Part shown: in pieces, positions 23,325 to 31,283 of the stretch
Position numbering within the stretch: position 1 is the first letter of the stretch
Layout: every line of letters starts with the position of its first letter
Source of the DNA: Fusobacterium sp.
GTDB lineage: Bacteria; Fusobacteriota; Fusobacteriia; Fusobacteriales; Fusobacteriaceae
Assembly: GCA_019416865.1 (NCBI GenBank)
Contig: DXWL01000008.1
Span: forward strand, 1-64,000
Direction: 5' to 3'
Length of the DNA stretch: 64,000 nt
Position numbers and translations under genes: made by a program
The notes under the pieces: model-generated
Told to the model about the DNA's origin: nothing
Seen by the model: only the letters and a program-made list of their open reading frames with translations
The model's database searches: none

Positions 23325-25541
23325 TTATTTTTTTATCCTTAGAATATTTTCAAATAAATTTTCTACTCCATTTCCTTCTGGATTTATTTCAATAACAGAA
23401 AAACACTCTTTAACTAAACTATTATAATCTTTTATTTTTAAATAGCAGTTAGCCAATTCAACTTTAACTTTTTCAAAGTCATGTTTTAAAAAAAGAGCAA
23501 TTTTATAATTTTCAATAGCTTTTGTATATTCTTCTCTTTTTTGATAAAATTCTCCTAATACAGCATATATTCTTTCATCTTTCGGAGAAAGTTTAATAGC
23601 TTCATCTGCTAGTTTTATTATTTCATCATATCTTTTCTGTCCATAATAAACACTTCCAAGTAATATATACCTATCTATATCCTCTGAATTCTTCTCCTTA
23701 GCTTTATTTAAATAATTTTCTGCTTTATCATACTCTTCTAGTTCTATGTAGAGTAAGCTTAATCTTAAATAGAAAATATAATCTTCTTCTTCCTTTTCTA
23801 AAATTTTATTTAAAATTTCTTTTCCTTTAGTAATATCTAACTTCTTAAAATAACTTCTTACTAGTTCTATATACAGTATTTGATTTTTTTCTATTTCTAA
23901 TCCTTTTTCTAAAATTTTAATAGCTTTGTCATATTCTTTATTTTCATTATATATTATTGCCAGTCTATGATAAGTCAAAATATTATTAAATCCTTTTTCT
24001 AATGAAATTTCAAAACTTTCAATAGCTTTCGTATATTCTAAATTTACAAAATAAAAACTACCTAATTTAAAGTAATTCTCACCTATATTTTCTAAAATGA
24101 TTAACTTTTTACATAATTCAATTCCAATCTCATATTTTCTTGTTATTGAATATAGCTCCAATAACCTATTATAAATCCAACTTTGATTTTTTTCTATTTC
24201 AAGAGTTTTCTCATACATTGAAATAGAATTCTCATATTCTTTTAACTCTTGATATATTTCTCCTAGACAAATATAATTCCATATAAAGTTAGAATCTTTT
24301 TCCATTCCTTTTTTAGAAATCTCGATAGCTTTATTGTATTCTTTCAATTCTTGATATATCCTTGCTAGATTATTATATATCCAAATATAGTCATTATTTA
24401 CTTTCAAACCATTATTTAAAGTTTTAATAGCTTCATCATATCTTTTTTCTTTCAGAAAAATCCCAGATAAAGTTGTATAATTTGGCATAAAAGTTTTATC
24501 TAGTTTTATGGATTTCTTTAAATATTTAATAGCTTCATCATTTTTATTTAACTCTTTAAAAATTTCACCTAAATTATAGTTCACCATAAAATTATTTTCA
24601 TCAATATCTAATACTTTTTTAAAAATTTTAATAGCTTTGCTATTATTCTTAATTTCTTTATATAATTCTCCTAGGCTTACTAAACTCCAAATATCATTTT
24701 TATTAATTTTTAATCCTTTTTCTAGAATATCTATAGCTTCATTATATTCTTTCAACTCTCTATATATATAGCTTATTCTTGCATAAATTATATATAGATT
24801 TGGATTTTCATTTAATATTTCATCATATAATTTTAAAGCTTTTTCATATTCTTTTTCTATTTGATAAATATTTGCTAAATTATATTTTATTATATATTGA
24901 TTAGTTTTATATTTATTATTATCTAATAGGGAATATAGTGACTTTAATTTTTCTTGATTATTTGAGTTAGTATTTAAAATTGTATTTATCTCTATAAATA
25001 AAAGACTTTGATTATTCTCATTATAAATATTTTCTATTTTATTATCTAATGTTAAATTGACATTTTTTATTTTTTCTTCAACTGCTCTTGAAATATTTTC
25101 TTTTTCTTCTTCTACCTTTTTATTTAATATATCTTTAGTTTTTTCTATTGTTTCGTCTCTAAAATTATCTATTCTATCATCAATTTCTTTTTTAGAAACA
25201 TGTATTCTATAACTATTAAATCCTAATAAAACTACAACTCCAGCTCCTATTCCTCCCATTACCCATTTTATAAACTCAACAGTTCCTTCATAAAATTTTA
25301 GATTATCTGAGGTAATATCTTTAGTTTCATTCAATTTTTCTTTAAACTCTTCCTTATATTTTTCCAATTCATTCTTTAATTCATCTTTTAACTCTTTATT
25401 TTCTTGTTTTATTTCTTCTATCTGCCTTATTAGGATTTCTAAATATTTTTGTTGTTCTCCAACATTTTCTTTTGAATAACTTCCTATTGAAATAAAAATA
25501 TAAAATATTAAAAGATAGGATAAGAATAAATATTTTTTCAT
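23325..25541 (-). CDS. Membrane-anchored TPR repeat protein, putative defence component
   Basis: A 738-aa protein. A signal sequence or first span (residues ~4-22) is followed by a charged coiled coil (~25-75), a membrane span (~90-112, FIKWVMGGIGAGVVVLLGF), a second coiled coil (~115-178), and from ~218 to the end more than ten TPR units (repeated patterns such as YDKAIKILEKGLEIEKN and YNKAIEISKKGMEKDSN). The positive residues after the span suggest the TPR part is cytosolic. The start at 25541 follows AAAGGGAGAGAAACT, 13 bases after ptuB; a longer in-frame start would overlap ptuB. TPR proteins often act as scaffolds or sensors. Its place between PtuB and a nuclease-like gene suggests a defence role, which is inference. 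Confidence 0.75.
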   Translation of the reverse strand: MKKYLFLSYLLIFYIFISIGSYSKENVGEQQKYLEILIRQIEEIKQENKELKDELKNELEKYKEEFKEKLNETKDITSDNLKFYEGTVEFIKWVMGGIGAGVVVLLGFNSYRIHVSKKEIDDRIDNFRDETIEKTKDILNKKVEEEKENISRAVEEKIKNVNLTLDNKIENIYNENNQSLLFIEINTILNTNSNNQEKLKSLYSLLDNNKYKTNQYIIKYNLANIYQIEKEYEKALKLYDEILNENPNLYIIYARISYIYRELKEYNEAIDILEKGLKINKNDIWSLVSLGELYKEIKNNSKAIKIFKKVLDIDENNFMVNYNLGEIFKELNKNDEAIKYLKKSIKLDKTFMPNYTTLSGIFLKEKRYDEAIKTLNNGLKVNNDYIWIYNNLARIYQELKEYNKAIEISKKGMEKDSNFIWNYICLGEIYQELKEYENSISMYEKTLEIEKNQSWIYNRLLELYSITRKYEIGIELCKKLIILENIGENYFKLGSFYFVNLEYTKAIESFEISLEKGFNNILTYHRLAIIYNENKEYDKAIKILEKGLEIEKNQILYIELVRSYFKKLDITKGKEILNKILEKEEEDYIFYLRLSLLYIELEEYDKAENYLNKAKEKNSEDIDRYILLGSVYYGQKRYDEIIKLADEAIKLSPKDERIYAVLGEFYQKREEYTKAIENYKIALFLKHDFEKVKVELANCYLKIKDYNSLVKECFSVIEINPEGNGVENLFENILRIKK

Positions 25542-25554
25542 AGTTTCTCTCCCT

Positions 25555-26415
25555 TTATTTCTCAAAACAAAATTCTTTTTTATATTCAACTATAATCTCT
25601 TCATCTATACCCTTTTTCTGTAGAAAACTTAAAATTTTTTTACTTAATTCTAATTCAAATTGAGCTTTTTTCTTAAATTCTTTTATTCTACTTAAATTAT
25701 TTAAATTCTTACTAACAAACATATAATATGGAAAATATTGTCCAAAATTTTTCTCTTTAAGTTGCTCTGCTATATATTTTAATTCCTCCTCTTTATATTC
25801 TATCAATTTCTTTTTTATCTTTCCATCTTCCTTAATCGGTTGATATAAAAATCCTCTTAAAGCAGCCAGTCTTTTTCTTTTCAAAGTAATTTTATTCAAA
25901 TTTAAAAGCTTTATATCTTTCTCTAAATCAGGATTATTTGAGGAAATCTCTCCATTAAGATTATAAATAATATCTTTTTCTAAATCACATTTATGAAAAG
26001 CCAGTAATTCTTTTTCTGCTTTTTTTGGGTCGCAAGTACTTCTTTTTCCTTGATAACTACATGAAATTGCAAGATTAAAATAATCAAACTCTAATTTCCC
26101 ATAAAGTTTTCTAGGTCTAATATGTTCAATAGAAATATCATCATTTTCTACAACTCTTTTTTGACAATATATACATACATATCCCTGTTCTTCTAATAAT
26201 TTTTTTCTTAATTGACTTTTTGCTTTTGGATTAAAAAATCCTGTTTCATCAAATCTTGATTTATTTAATTCTTTTTTTAGAATTTTTTTTATTTCATTAG
26301 AATTTTTTTCATTAAAGTCTAAAGAATCTATTAATGAATCATAATCATTTTTTAATTTTTCTGTTTTAAACTCTTCAAAATATTTTAATATATTCTTTTT
26401 ATTTCGTAAGCTCAT
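25555..26415 (-). CDS. ptuB: HNH endonuclease, PtuB-like (Septu)
   Basis: A 286-aa HNH nuclease of the TIGR02646/PtuB type. The metal-bound ββα core has Cys81-x2-Cys84 (CIYC), Glu97-His98 (IEHIRPRK), Asn114 (DYFNLAISC) and Cys119/Cys128 (STCDPKKAE). In Septu, and in retron Ec78 which reuses it, PtuB is the nuclease held by the ATPase PtuA until infection. Its ATG lies inside the end of ptuA (17-base overlap), preceded by GGAG, so the two are translationally coupled. No reverse transcriptase or msDNA-like gene is seen here, so this is Septu-like and not a retron. Confidence 0.82.
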   Translation of the reverse strand: MSLRNKKNILKYFEEFKTEKLKNDYDSLIDSLDFNEKNSNEIKKILKKELNKSRFDETGFFNPKAKSQLRKKLLEEQGYVCIYCQKRVVENDDISIEHIRPRKLYGKLEFDYFNLAISCSYQGKRSTCDPKKAEKELLAFHKCDLEKDIIYNLNGEISSNNPDLEKDIKLLNLNKITLKRKRLAALRGFLYQPIKEDGKIKKKLIEYKEEELKYIAEQLKEKNFGQYFPYYMFVSKNLNNLSRIKEFKKKAQFELELSKKILSFLQKKGIDEEIIVEYKKEFCFEK

Positions 26416-27745
26416 TCATTAACTCCATTCTTCTTATCATTCCTGAAAGCTCAAGAACTAAATCATGGTCTTCTAGGTTTTTTACTCCTTTTTTTCTTAG
26501 ATTATTTTTTAATATTTCAAGTTCTGATTTAGCTTCAGATAACTTATTTTCAATAAGTGCTTCTAATATAATCTCTTCATGCTTCATAATATCTGTAGTA
26601 TATTTTTTTACATCCATAACTTCAGCTAATATAGTATTTACATCATTACAGAAAGTTTCACTATTACATTCTGACACTTTTCCATTTTTTAAAATATAAA
26701 TATTCTCATCATTAGTTGTTCCTAAAATCAATGGAGAATGAGTTACATATAATAGATGTTGTTTTTTATTAACTTCTAAAATATCATTTAATTGTGCTCC
26801 ATATTCTCTAATCCATTTAGGGTGGAGATGAGAATCAGGTTCATCTAATAAAATTAATACCTCTTTTTCAGGAAATAAATTAATTAAAGCTAAATTCATA
26901 TATTTTTGTTTTTGTCCTTCACTAAAACTATCAAACTCTATATTTCTATTAACTTCTATCTTTATATCTTGAATTATATCACTCAATAGAAATAAATCTA
27001 AAGTTTTAAAATTTATTAAGTCATCATCTTTTAAAAAATTATTATTAATATTGGGATTATTATTAGTAAAAAAGAATTTTCCTTCTTCATAACTCACTTC
27101 TTCTCCCCATTTTTCTAACAATACTTTTAATTCTCCTTTAGCATTTTCAAAAATTCCATTTATTCCCTGAGCTTTAGTTGGTTTATTTTTTCCCCAAGTT
27201 GTTGGCATTTTTAAGCTTATTTCTATACTATTGGCTATTGTTTTTTCTTCTTCGTTTTCTTTTAAATAATTTAGAAAAAGAATTTTATTATATTCAGGAG
27301 TCAAATATAACATTTTTCTTAAAGGTACTTTTTCAAGTTTATATAAATTATTATCTATATAACTCTTTGTCATTTTTTTATAAACTTCTTCTAGTTTTTT
27401 ATCTTTACCAGAATAAAGTAAAATAATATGTTCTGGAAGATAATCTTGTAATTCTGTTCTTTTTATATCAACAGAATCAACTTTACTTTCCAATTTATTA
27501 TTCTCCTTAGTAAACTTTAAATTAACTATTTTATTTTTTATTTCATACTCTATTTCATAATTTTCTTTAAAAGAATTTCCTAATTTATTAGAATATAAAT
27601 CACTAAAAATTTTACTAATCGCTTCTAATATATTGGTTTTTCCTCCACCATTTTCACCAATAAAAATAGTGTAGTTTGAAGAAAAGTTAATCTCTATGTC
27701 CTTCAAATTTTTATATTTTGCTATTTTTAATTTCTTTAATCTCAT
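26399..27745 (-). CDS. ptuA: AAA/ABC-type ATPase, PtuA-like (Septu)
   Basis: A 448-aa SMC/ABC-like ATPase. Walker A GENGGGKT is at 30-37, the ABC signature FSEGQKQ at 274-280, Walker B VLILLDEP at 296-303 with SHLHP after it, and the switch His in THSP at 335-338. The long insert between Walker A and the signature is predicted coiled. With the HNH partner immediately downstream it matches the PtuA-PtuB pair of Septu, an anti-phage system. It starts 22 bases after hsdS, in the same operon. It is somewhat shorter than several described PtuA proteins. The generic name AAA_21/23 would also fit. Confidence 0.82.
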   Translation of the reverse strand: MRLKKLKIAKYKNLKDIEINFSSNYTIFIGENGGGKTNILEAISKIFSDLYSNKLGNSFKENYEIEYEIKNKIVNLKFTKENNKLESKVDSVDIKRTELQDYLPEHIILLYSGKDKKLEEVYKKMTKSYIDNNLYKLEKVPLRKMLYLTPEYNKILFLNYLKENEEEKTIANSIEISLKMPTTWGKNKPTKAQGINGIFENAKGELKVLLEKWGEEVSYEEGKFFFTNNNPNINNNFLKDDDLINFKTLDLFLLSDIIQDIKIEVNRNIEFDSFSEGQKQKYMNLALINLFPEKEVLILLDEPDSHLHPKWIREYGAQLNDILEVNKKQHLLYVTHSPLILGTTNDENIYILKNGKVSECNSETFCNDVNTILAEVMDVKKYTTDIMKHEEIILEALIENKLSEAKSELEILKNNLRKKGVKNLEDHDLVLELSGMIRRMELMNELTK

Positions 27746-27767
27746 ACTAAATACTTCCCATTTTTAA

Positions 27768-29321
27768 TTATAAAATTTCTTTTAATCTTTCTAAGATTGG
27801 ATAATCATCTTTATTTTGAGTACCTAACTCTCCTTTAAAAGCCTTATCTAAAATTGAGCTCTCTAATGCTTCTATTAATTCTTCAAGCTTTAATAATTTA
27901 TCTATTTTATTTTCCTCTTCAAATACCTTGTCTAAAACTCTTACTATCTCTTTTTGCTCTTCTAATGGTGGTAGAGGTAATTTATAAGTTTTATATTTAT
28001 TAATAGTTAAAGAATCTACTGTTGTTCCTGCTGAATTTTTTTTGATTTGTGAAATCATAAATGGAGTTTTCATTAAATATTTTAGATATTCTGATTTAAT
28101 ATCTCCTCTTTTAGATACACATAAAACACTAGCATCTTTATAATAGAAACAATCATTTTCTTTTACAAGGTAGCAAATACCTATTGTTCCTATTCCTGTA
28201 ACCATTAAATCTCCAGCTTTTGGCATACGTGTTTCTTTTGCTAAGCTATCATAATGTTCTTGAGAAATAAATAATTCATTTGAAAATAATTCATCTTTAG
28301 ATAAAGCTACTATTTCTCTAGTTCTATAAAATGGAATCCCCTCTTTTTGCCAATCTTTTTGTAAAACTCTTTTTGAAGAAAAAATATCTGAAATTTCTTC
28401 CCAAGTTGTCCAAACCCAATTATTAGGTAATTTATAAGGCTCTTCCTCTGCTCCTACTAACATTTCATCAATAGTTTTTAATTTAGGTTTAGCAGGTTTC
28501 TTTCTTCCCTCATCTTCAGCCTTTTTACACTCATCTTCCCATAGTTTTATCTTTTCATCATTGATTTTAACAAGAAGTTCTCTAGCATTTTCAGTATGGT
28601 TTTCACCTCTCCACTTCTCTGTAAGCTCTCCACTAAATGCTTTAGAAAGAATAGCCTCTTTTCTTGAAGTAGTTTTCTCTTTTACCTCTTCAATAATCTC
28701 TTTTATTTTTTGAATTTTTTCAAATAGAGAATCTAATTTTTCCACTATTCTTTTTTGTTCTTCTAGTGGAGGCAGTGGAATTTTAGTTTTGCTCAATATT
28801 TCAAGAGTTAAATTTGGAATAGCTGTTACTTTTGCTTGTTCTAATAGTAAAGATTTAGCTTTAGGAGAATTAAAAAAGTATGAAAAATACTTTGATATTT
28901 TCTTATTTTTTATTAAAAATCTAATAAAGGCAATAGCTTGGTTAGTATTTAATGGTAAATGCTCTTTAGAAATTATTGCTGTTCTTCCTAAACTCCCTGC
29001 TATACTAACAAGTAAATCATTTTCTTCTAAAATTGATCTTTTTAAAAAATTAGTATGTATTTCATTAGTTATATATTTTATATTTTTAAAGTCTAATTCA
29101 TAGTTATCTGCTATATTCTCTACTCTTAAAAACTTAATTCCTTGTTTTGTATAAGCATTTTCTCCTCCTCTTGGAGTAGTTCCCTTTGATATTTTTTCTG
29201 TTATATCTCCTAATCTAGTCCAAACCCAATTACTAGGCAATTTATAAGGCTCTTCCTCTTTAGCCACTATTGATTGTTCCAATCTCTCCTCAATAGAAAG
29301 CTCCCCTTTTTTCTTAGGCAT
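27768..29321 (-). CDS. hsdS: Type I restriction-modification specificity subunit
   Basis: A 517-aa HsdS with the usual two target-recognition domains, each opened by PYKLP(S/N)NWVWT (residues ~26 and ~300) and closed by a conserved helix (PLPPLEEQKRIVEKLDSLFEKI and LPLPPLEEQKEIVRVLDKVF). It directs both methylation and cleavage to a bipartite DNA site. The internal symmetry makes it prone to domain swapping. It overlaps the end of hsdM by 8 bases and leads into ptuA after 22. The recognition sequence cannot be read from the protein. Confidence 0.92.
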   Translation of the reverse strand: MPKKKGELSIEERLEQSIVAKEEEPYKLPSNWVWTRLGDITEKISKGTTPRGGENAYTKQGIKFLRVENIADNYELDFKNIKYITNEIHTNFLKRSILEENDLLVSIAGSLGRTAIISKEHLPLNTNQAIAFIRFLIKNKKISKYFSYFFNSPKAKSLLLEQAKVTAIPNLTLEILSKTKIPLPPLEEQKRIVEKLDSLFEKIQKIKEIIEEVKEKTTSRKEAILSKAFSGELTEKWRGENHTENARELLVKINDEKIKLWEDECKKAEDEGRKKPAKPKLKTIDEMLVGAEEEPYKLPNNWVWTTWEEISDIFSSKRVLQKDWQKEGIPFYRTREIVALSKDELFSNELFISQEHYDSLAKETRMPKAGDLMVTGIGTIGICYLVKENDCFYYKDASVLCVSKRGDIKSEYLKYLMKTPFMISQIKKNSAGTTVDSLTINKYKTYKLPLPPLEEQKEIVRVLDKVFEEENKIDKLLKLEELIEALESSILDKAFKGELGTQNKDDYPILERLKEIL

Positions 29322-30747
29322 CTCTCTTCACCCCGCAAAAATCAAGCTCCTTTAAGATACCCTTTAACAGATCAAGTGCCTCTTCCAATCTCTCTATACA
29401 CTCTTCCCCATTTTCAATAGGATTTTGTAGCTCCTCTTGAGAGTCATCGACCTTTAAAAGCCCCATATCAAGTGAGTAATCTTTCTTCTCAATCTCCTCT
29501 AAAGTAACCTTTGTCCATCTCTCTAACTTCTCTTTCTCTGCCTCATTGTTGAATGTTCTTTCAAACTCCTCAAAATGCTCCTTAGTTAGTGGGTTAGTCT
29601 TACCAAAGTTAGGCATATTACTTCTTAAATCATAGTACCAAATCTCCTTAGTATTCTTTTCATTTCCCTTTCCTCTAGTGAAAAATAGTACATTTGTCTT
29701 TACCCCTTGAGCATAGAATATACCTGTTGGAAGTCTTAAAATTGTGTGAAGATTGCATTTATTCATCAAATCTATACGAATATCCTTTCCAACTCCCCCT
29801 TCAAATAGCACATTATCAGGTAAAACTATACCTGCTCTTGCATTTCCAGTTGTATTTAAAGAGTTATAGATCACTTGTAAAAAGTTTAACTGCTTGTTTG
29901 AAGTATCATAGATAAGGTCATCTCTAGTGGCTCTCTCTCCCCCTTTCTTTGTTCCAAATGGTGGGTTAGATAGAACAACATCAAAACCATTTAACTGCTT
30001 TCCAAACTCTGATAGAGTGTCACCTTGAATAAAGTTTCCCCCAATGTCGTGAAGAATAGCATTCATAAGCCCCAATCTATGTGTATCAGGAACTAACTCA
30101 CAAGCAGAGAAAGCTTTAGTTTCTTGAAACTCTCTCTCCTCGTCACTGATAGTTCTCTCATCAGTTCCAAAATAGCCATCATACTTGTTTCTTAGATATT
30201 TATCAGCCTCAATTATAAAACCAAAAGTCCCCCCAGCAGGGTCGCAGATTTTCTCTCCTAAATCTGGAGCAACAATTCTTACAATAGAATCAATTAAAAC
30301 TCTAGGTGTGAAGTATTGCCCAGCCCCTGACTTCTTTTCTGAGGCATTTTTCTCTAAAAGTCCCTCGTATAGATCCCCTAAATTTTCCTTATCTTCAGAG
30401 TACCACTCAATTTTATTGATCTCTGTAAATATCTTTTTAAGGTTTGCAGGTTCACCAATTCTTGTTTGAGCATTTCTATATATTGTTCCAAGAGTTGATG
30501 ATGTTTTACCAAGATTTAAAAGAGCCTCTTGATACTTCCCTCTAAGCTCTGTACCATCAAGTTTAACTAGCTCTCCCCATCTGTACTCCTCTGGAATACC
30601 GATTTTCTCCTCTGTTTCCAACTCATTGGCAATTCTTAAAAATAGAATATATGTTAGCTCTGTTACATACTCGTGATATGTAATTCCGTCATCTCTCAAT
30701 ACATTACATAAATTCCATAGTTTTTGTACAATTTCATTATTAGTCAT
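29314..30747 (-). CDS. hsdM: Type I restriction-modification methyltransferase subunit
   Basis: A 477-aa N6-adenine methyltransferase subunit. An N-terminal helical HsdM domain (residues ~1-120) is followed by the methylase domain with SAM motif DPAGGTFGF and catalytic NPPF (VVLSNPPFGTKKGG). GAGQYFTPRVLIDSIV is the family's entry segment. The start at 30747 follows GTGAGGAAAAAG; a TTG at 30765 in frame is upstream of that site. It is separated from hsdR by over 500 bp holding a palindromic element, so it may use its own promoter, though none stands out. Confidence 0.94.
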   Translation of the reverse strand: MTNNEIVQKLWNLCNVLRDDGITYHEYVTELTYILFLRIANELETEEKIGIPEEYRWGELVKLDGTELRGKYQEALLNLGKTSSTLGTIYRNAQTRIGEPANLKKIFTEINKIEWYSEDKENLGDLYEGLLEKNASEKKSGAGQYFTPRVLIDSIVRIVAPDLGEKICDPAGGTFGFIIEADKYLRNKYDGYFGTDERTISDEEREFQETKAFSACELVPDTHRLGLMNAILHDIGGNFIQGDTLSEFGKQLNGFDVVLSNPPFGTKKGGERATRDDLIYDTSNKQLNFLQVIYNSLNTTGNARAGIVLPDNVLFEGGVGKDIRIDLMNKCNLHTILRLPTGIFYAQGVKTNVLFFTRGKGNEKNTKEIWYYDLRSNMPNFGKTNPLTKEHFEEFERTFNNEAEKEKLERWTKVTLEEIEKKDYSLDMGLLKVDDSQEELQNPIENGEECIERLEEALDLLKGILKELDFCGVKRDA

Positions 30748-30868
30748 CTTTTTCCTCACAATCAATTTTTATATTTATACTTAATTTATTTAATACATCG
30801 TTAGTTTTTGACAAAGTACCTTTGTAGTTACGTTTATTAGTCAATTTTAGTTATCTCAATTTCTTTTT

Positions 30869-31034
30869 TAACATCAATTTGACTCCATGTCGGTGAATAA
30901 AGAATCCCTAGGCTTATTCCGTTGAAAATGCAAAACTCGCTCCGCAAGCTCCGCTCAAACACGTTGCATTTTCTTAACTTCATTTCGCTGAGGGATTCTA
31001 ATATTCACCTCTAAATTACGTCAACTTGATGTTA
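30869..31034. repeat. 166-bp nested palindromic element between hsdR and hsdM
   Basis: Three nested inverted repeats share one centre: TAACATCAATTTGAC/GTCAACTTGATGTTA at the ends, GGTGAATAAAGAATCCCT/AGGGATTCTAATATTCACC inside, and GAAAATGCAA/TTGCATTTTC innermost. The loop (CTCGCTCCGCAAGCTCCGCTC) is conspicuously GC-rich. The symmetry suggests a MITE-like or REP-like mobile repeat, able to fold as one long hairpin in RNA or DNA. No coding frame or target duplication is evident. Confidence 0.7.
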
Positions 31035-31149
31035 GGGATAATCTACTTTTATTTTAAATTATTACTTTCCCAAATATCAGCTAAAATGGAATTTGGAGAA
31101 GAATATTAGAGAGAGTTACGAAATCTGACACTAAAAATTCCGACGTGTT

Positions 31150-31205
31150 TGAGACGAAGTCCTGTGTTACATTAAGGATCACAGAAACTCCGTTTCTGCG
31201 TCTCA
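31150..31205. other. Structured intergenic segment
   Basis: Nested pairing: TGAGACG (31150-31156) with CGTCTCA (31199-31205), enclosing CTGTG/CACAG (31162-31166 with 31180-31184) or, competing with it, CAGAAAC-TCC-GTTTCTG (31182-31198). Nearby are CAATAATC/GATTATTG (31204-31242) and CTAGC/GCTAG (31259-31273). GACGTGTTTGAG here also occurs, inverted and nearly complete, in the 30869-31034 element. It may be a decayed repeat or a small RNA; nothing decides between them. Confidence 0.35.
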
Positions 31206-31283
31206 ATAATCATAGTCGTTTTATCAAACTCCTTGATTATTGGAACTTTGCTGTAACCCTAGCGATATGCTAGATAATTAAAT

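Noticed and set aside
23325..26415. Retron Ec78-type system (PtuA/PtuB are shared with it)
   Set aside because: No reverse transcriptase gene or msr/msd-like RNA lies beside the ATPase and HNH genes.
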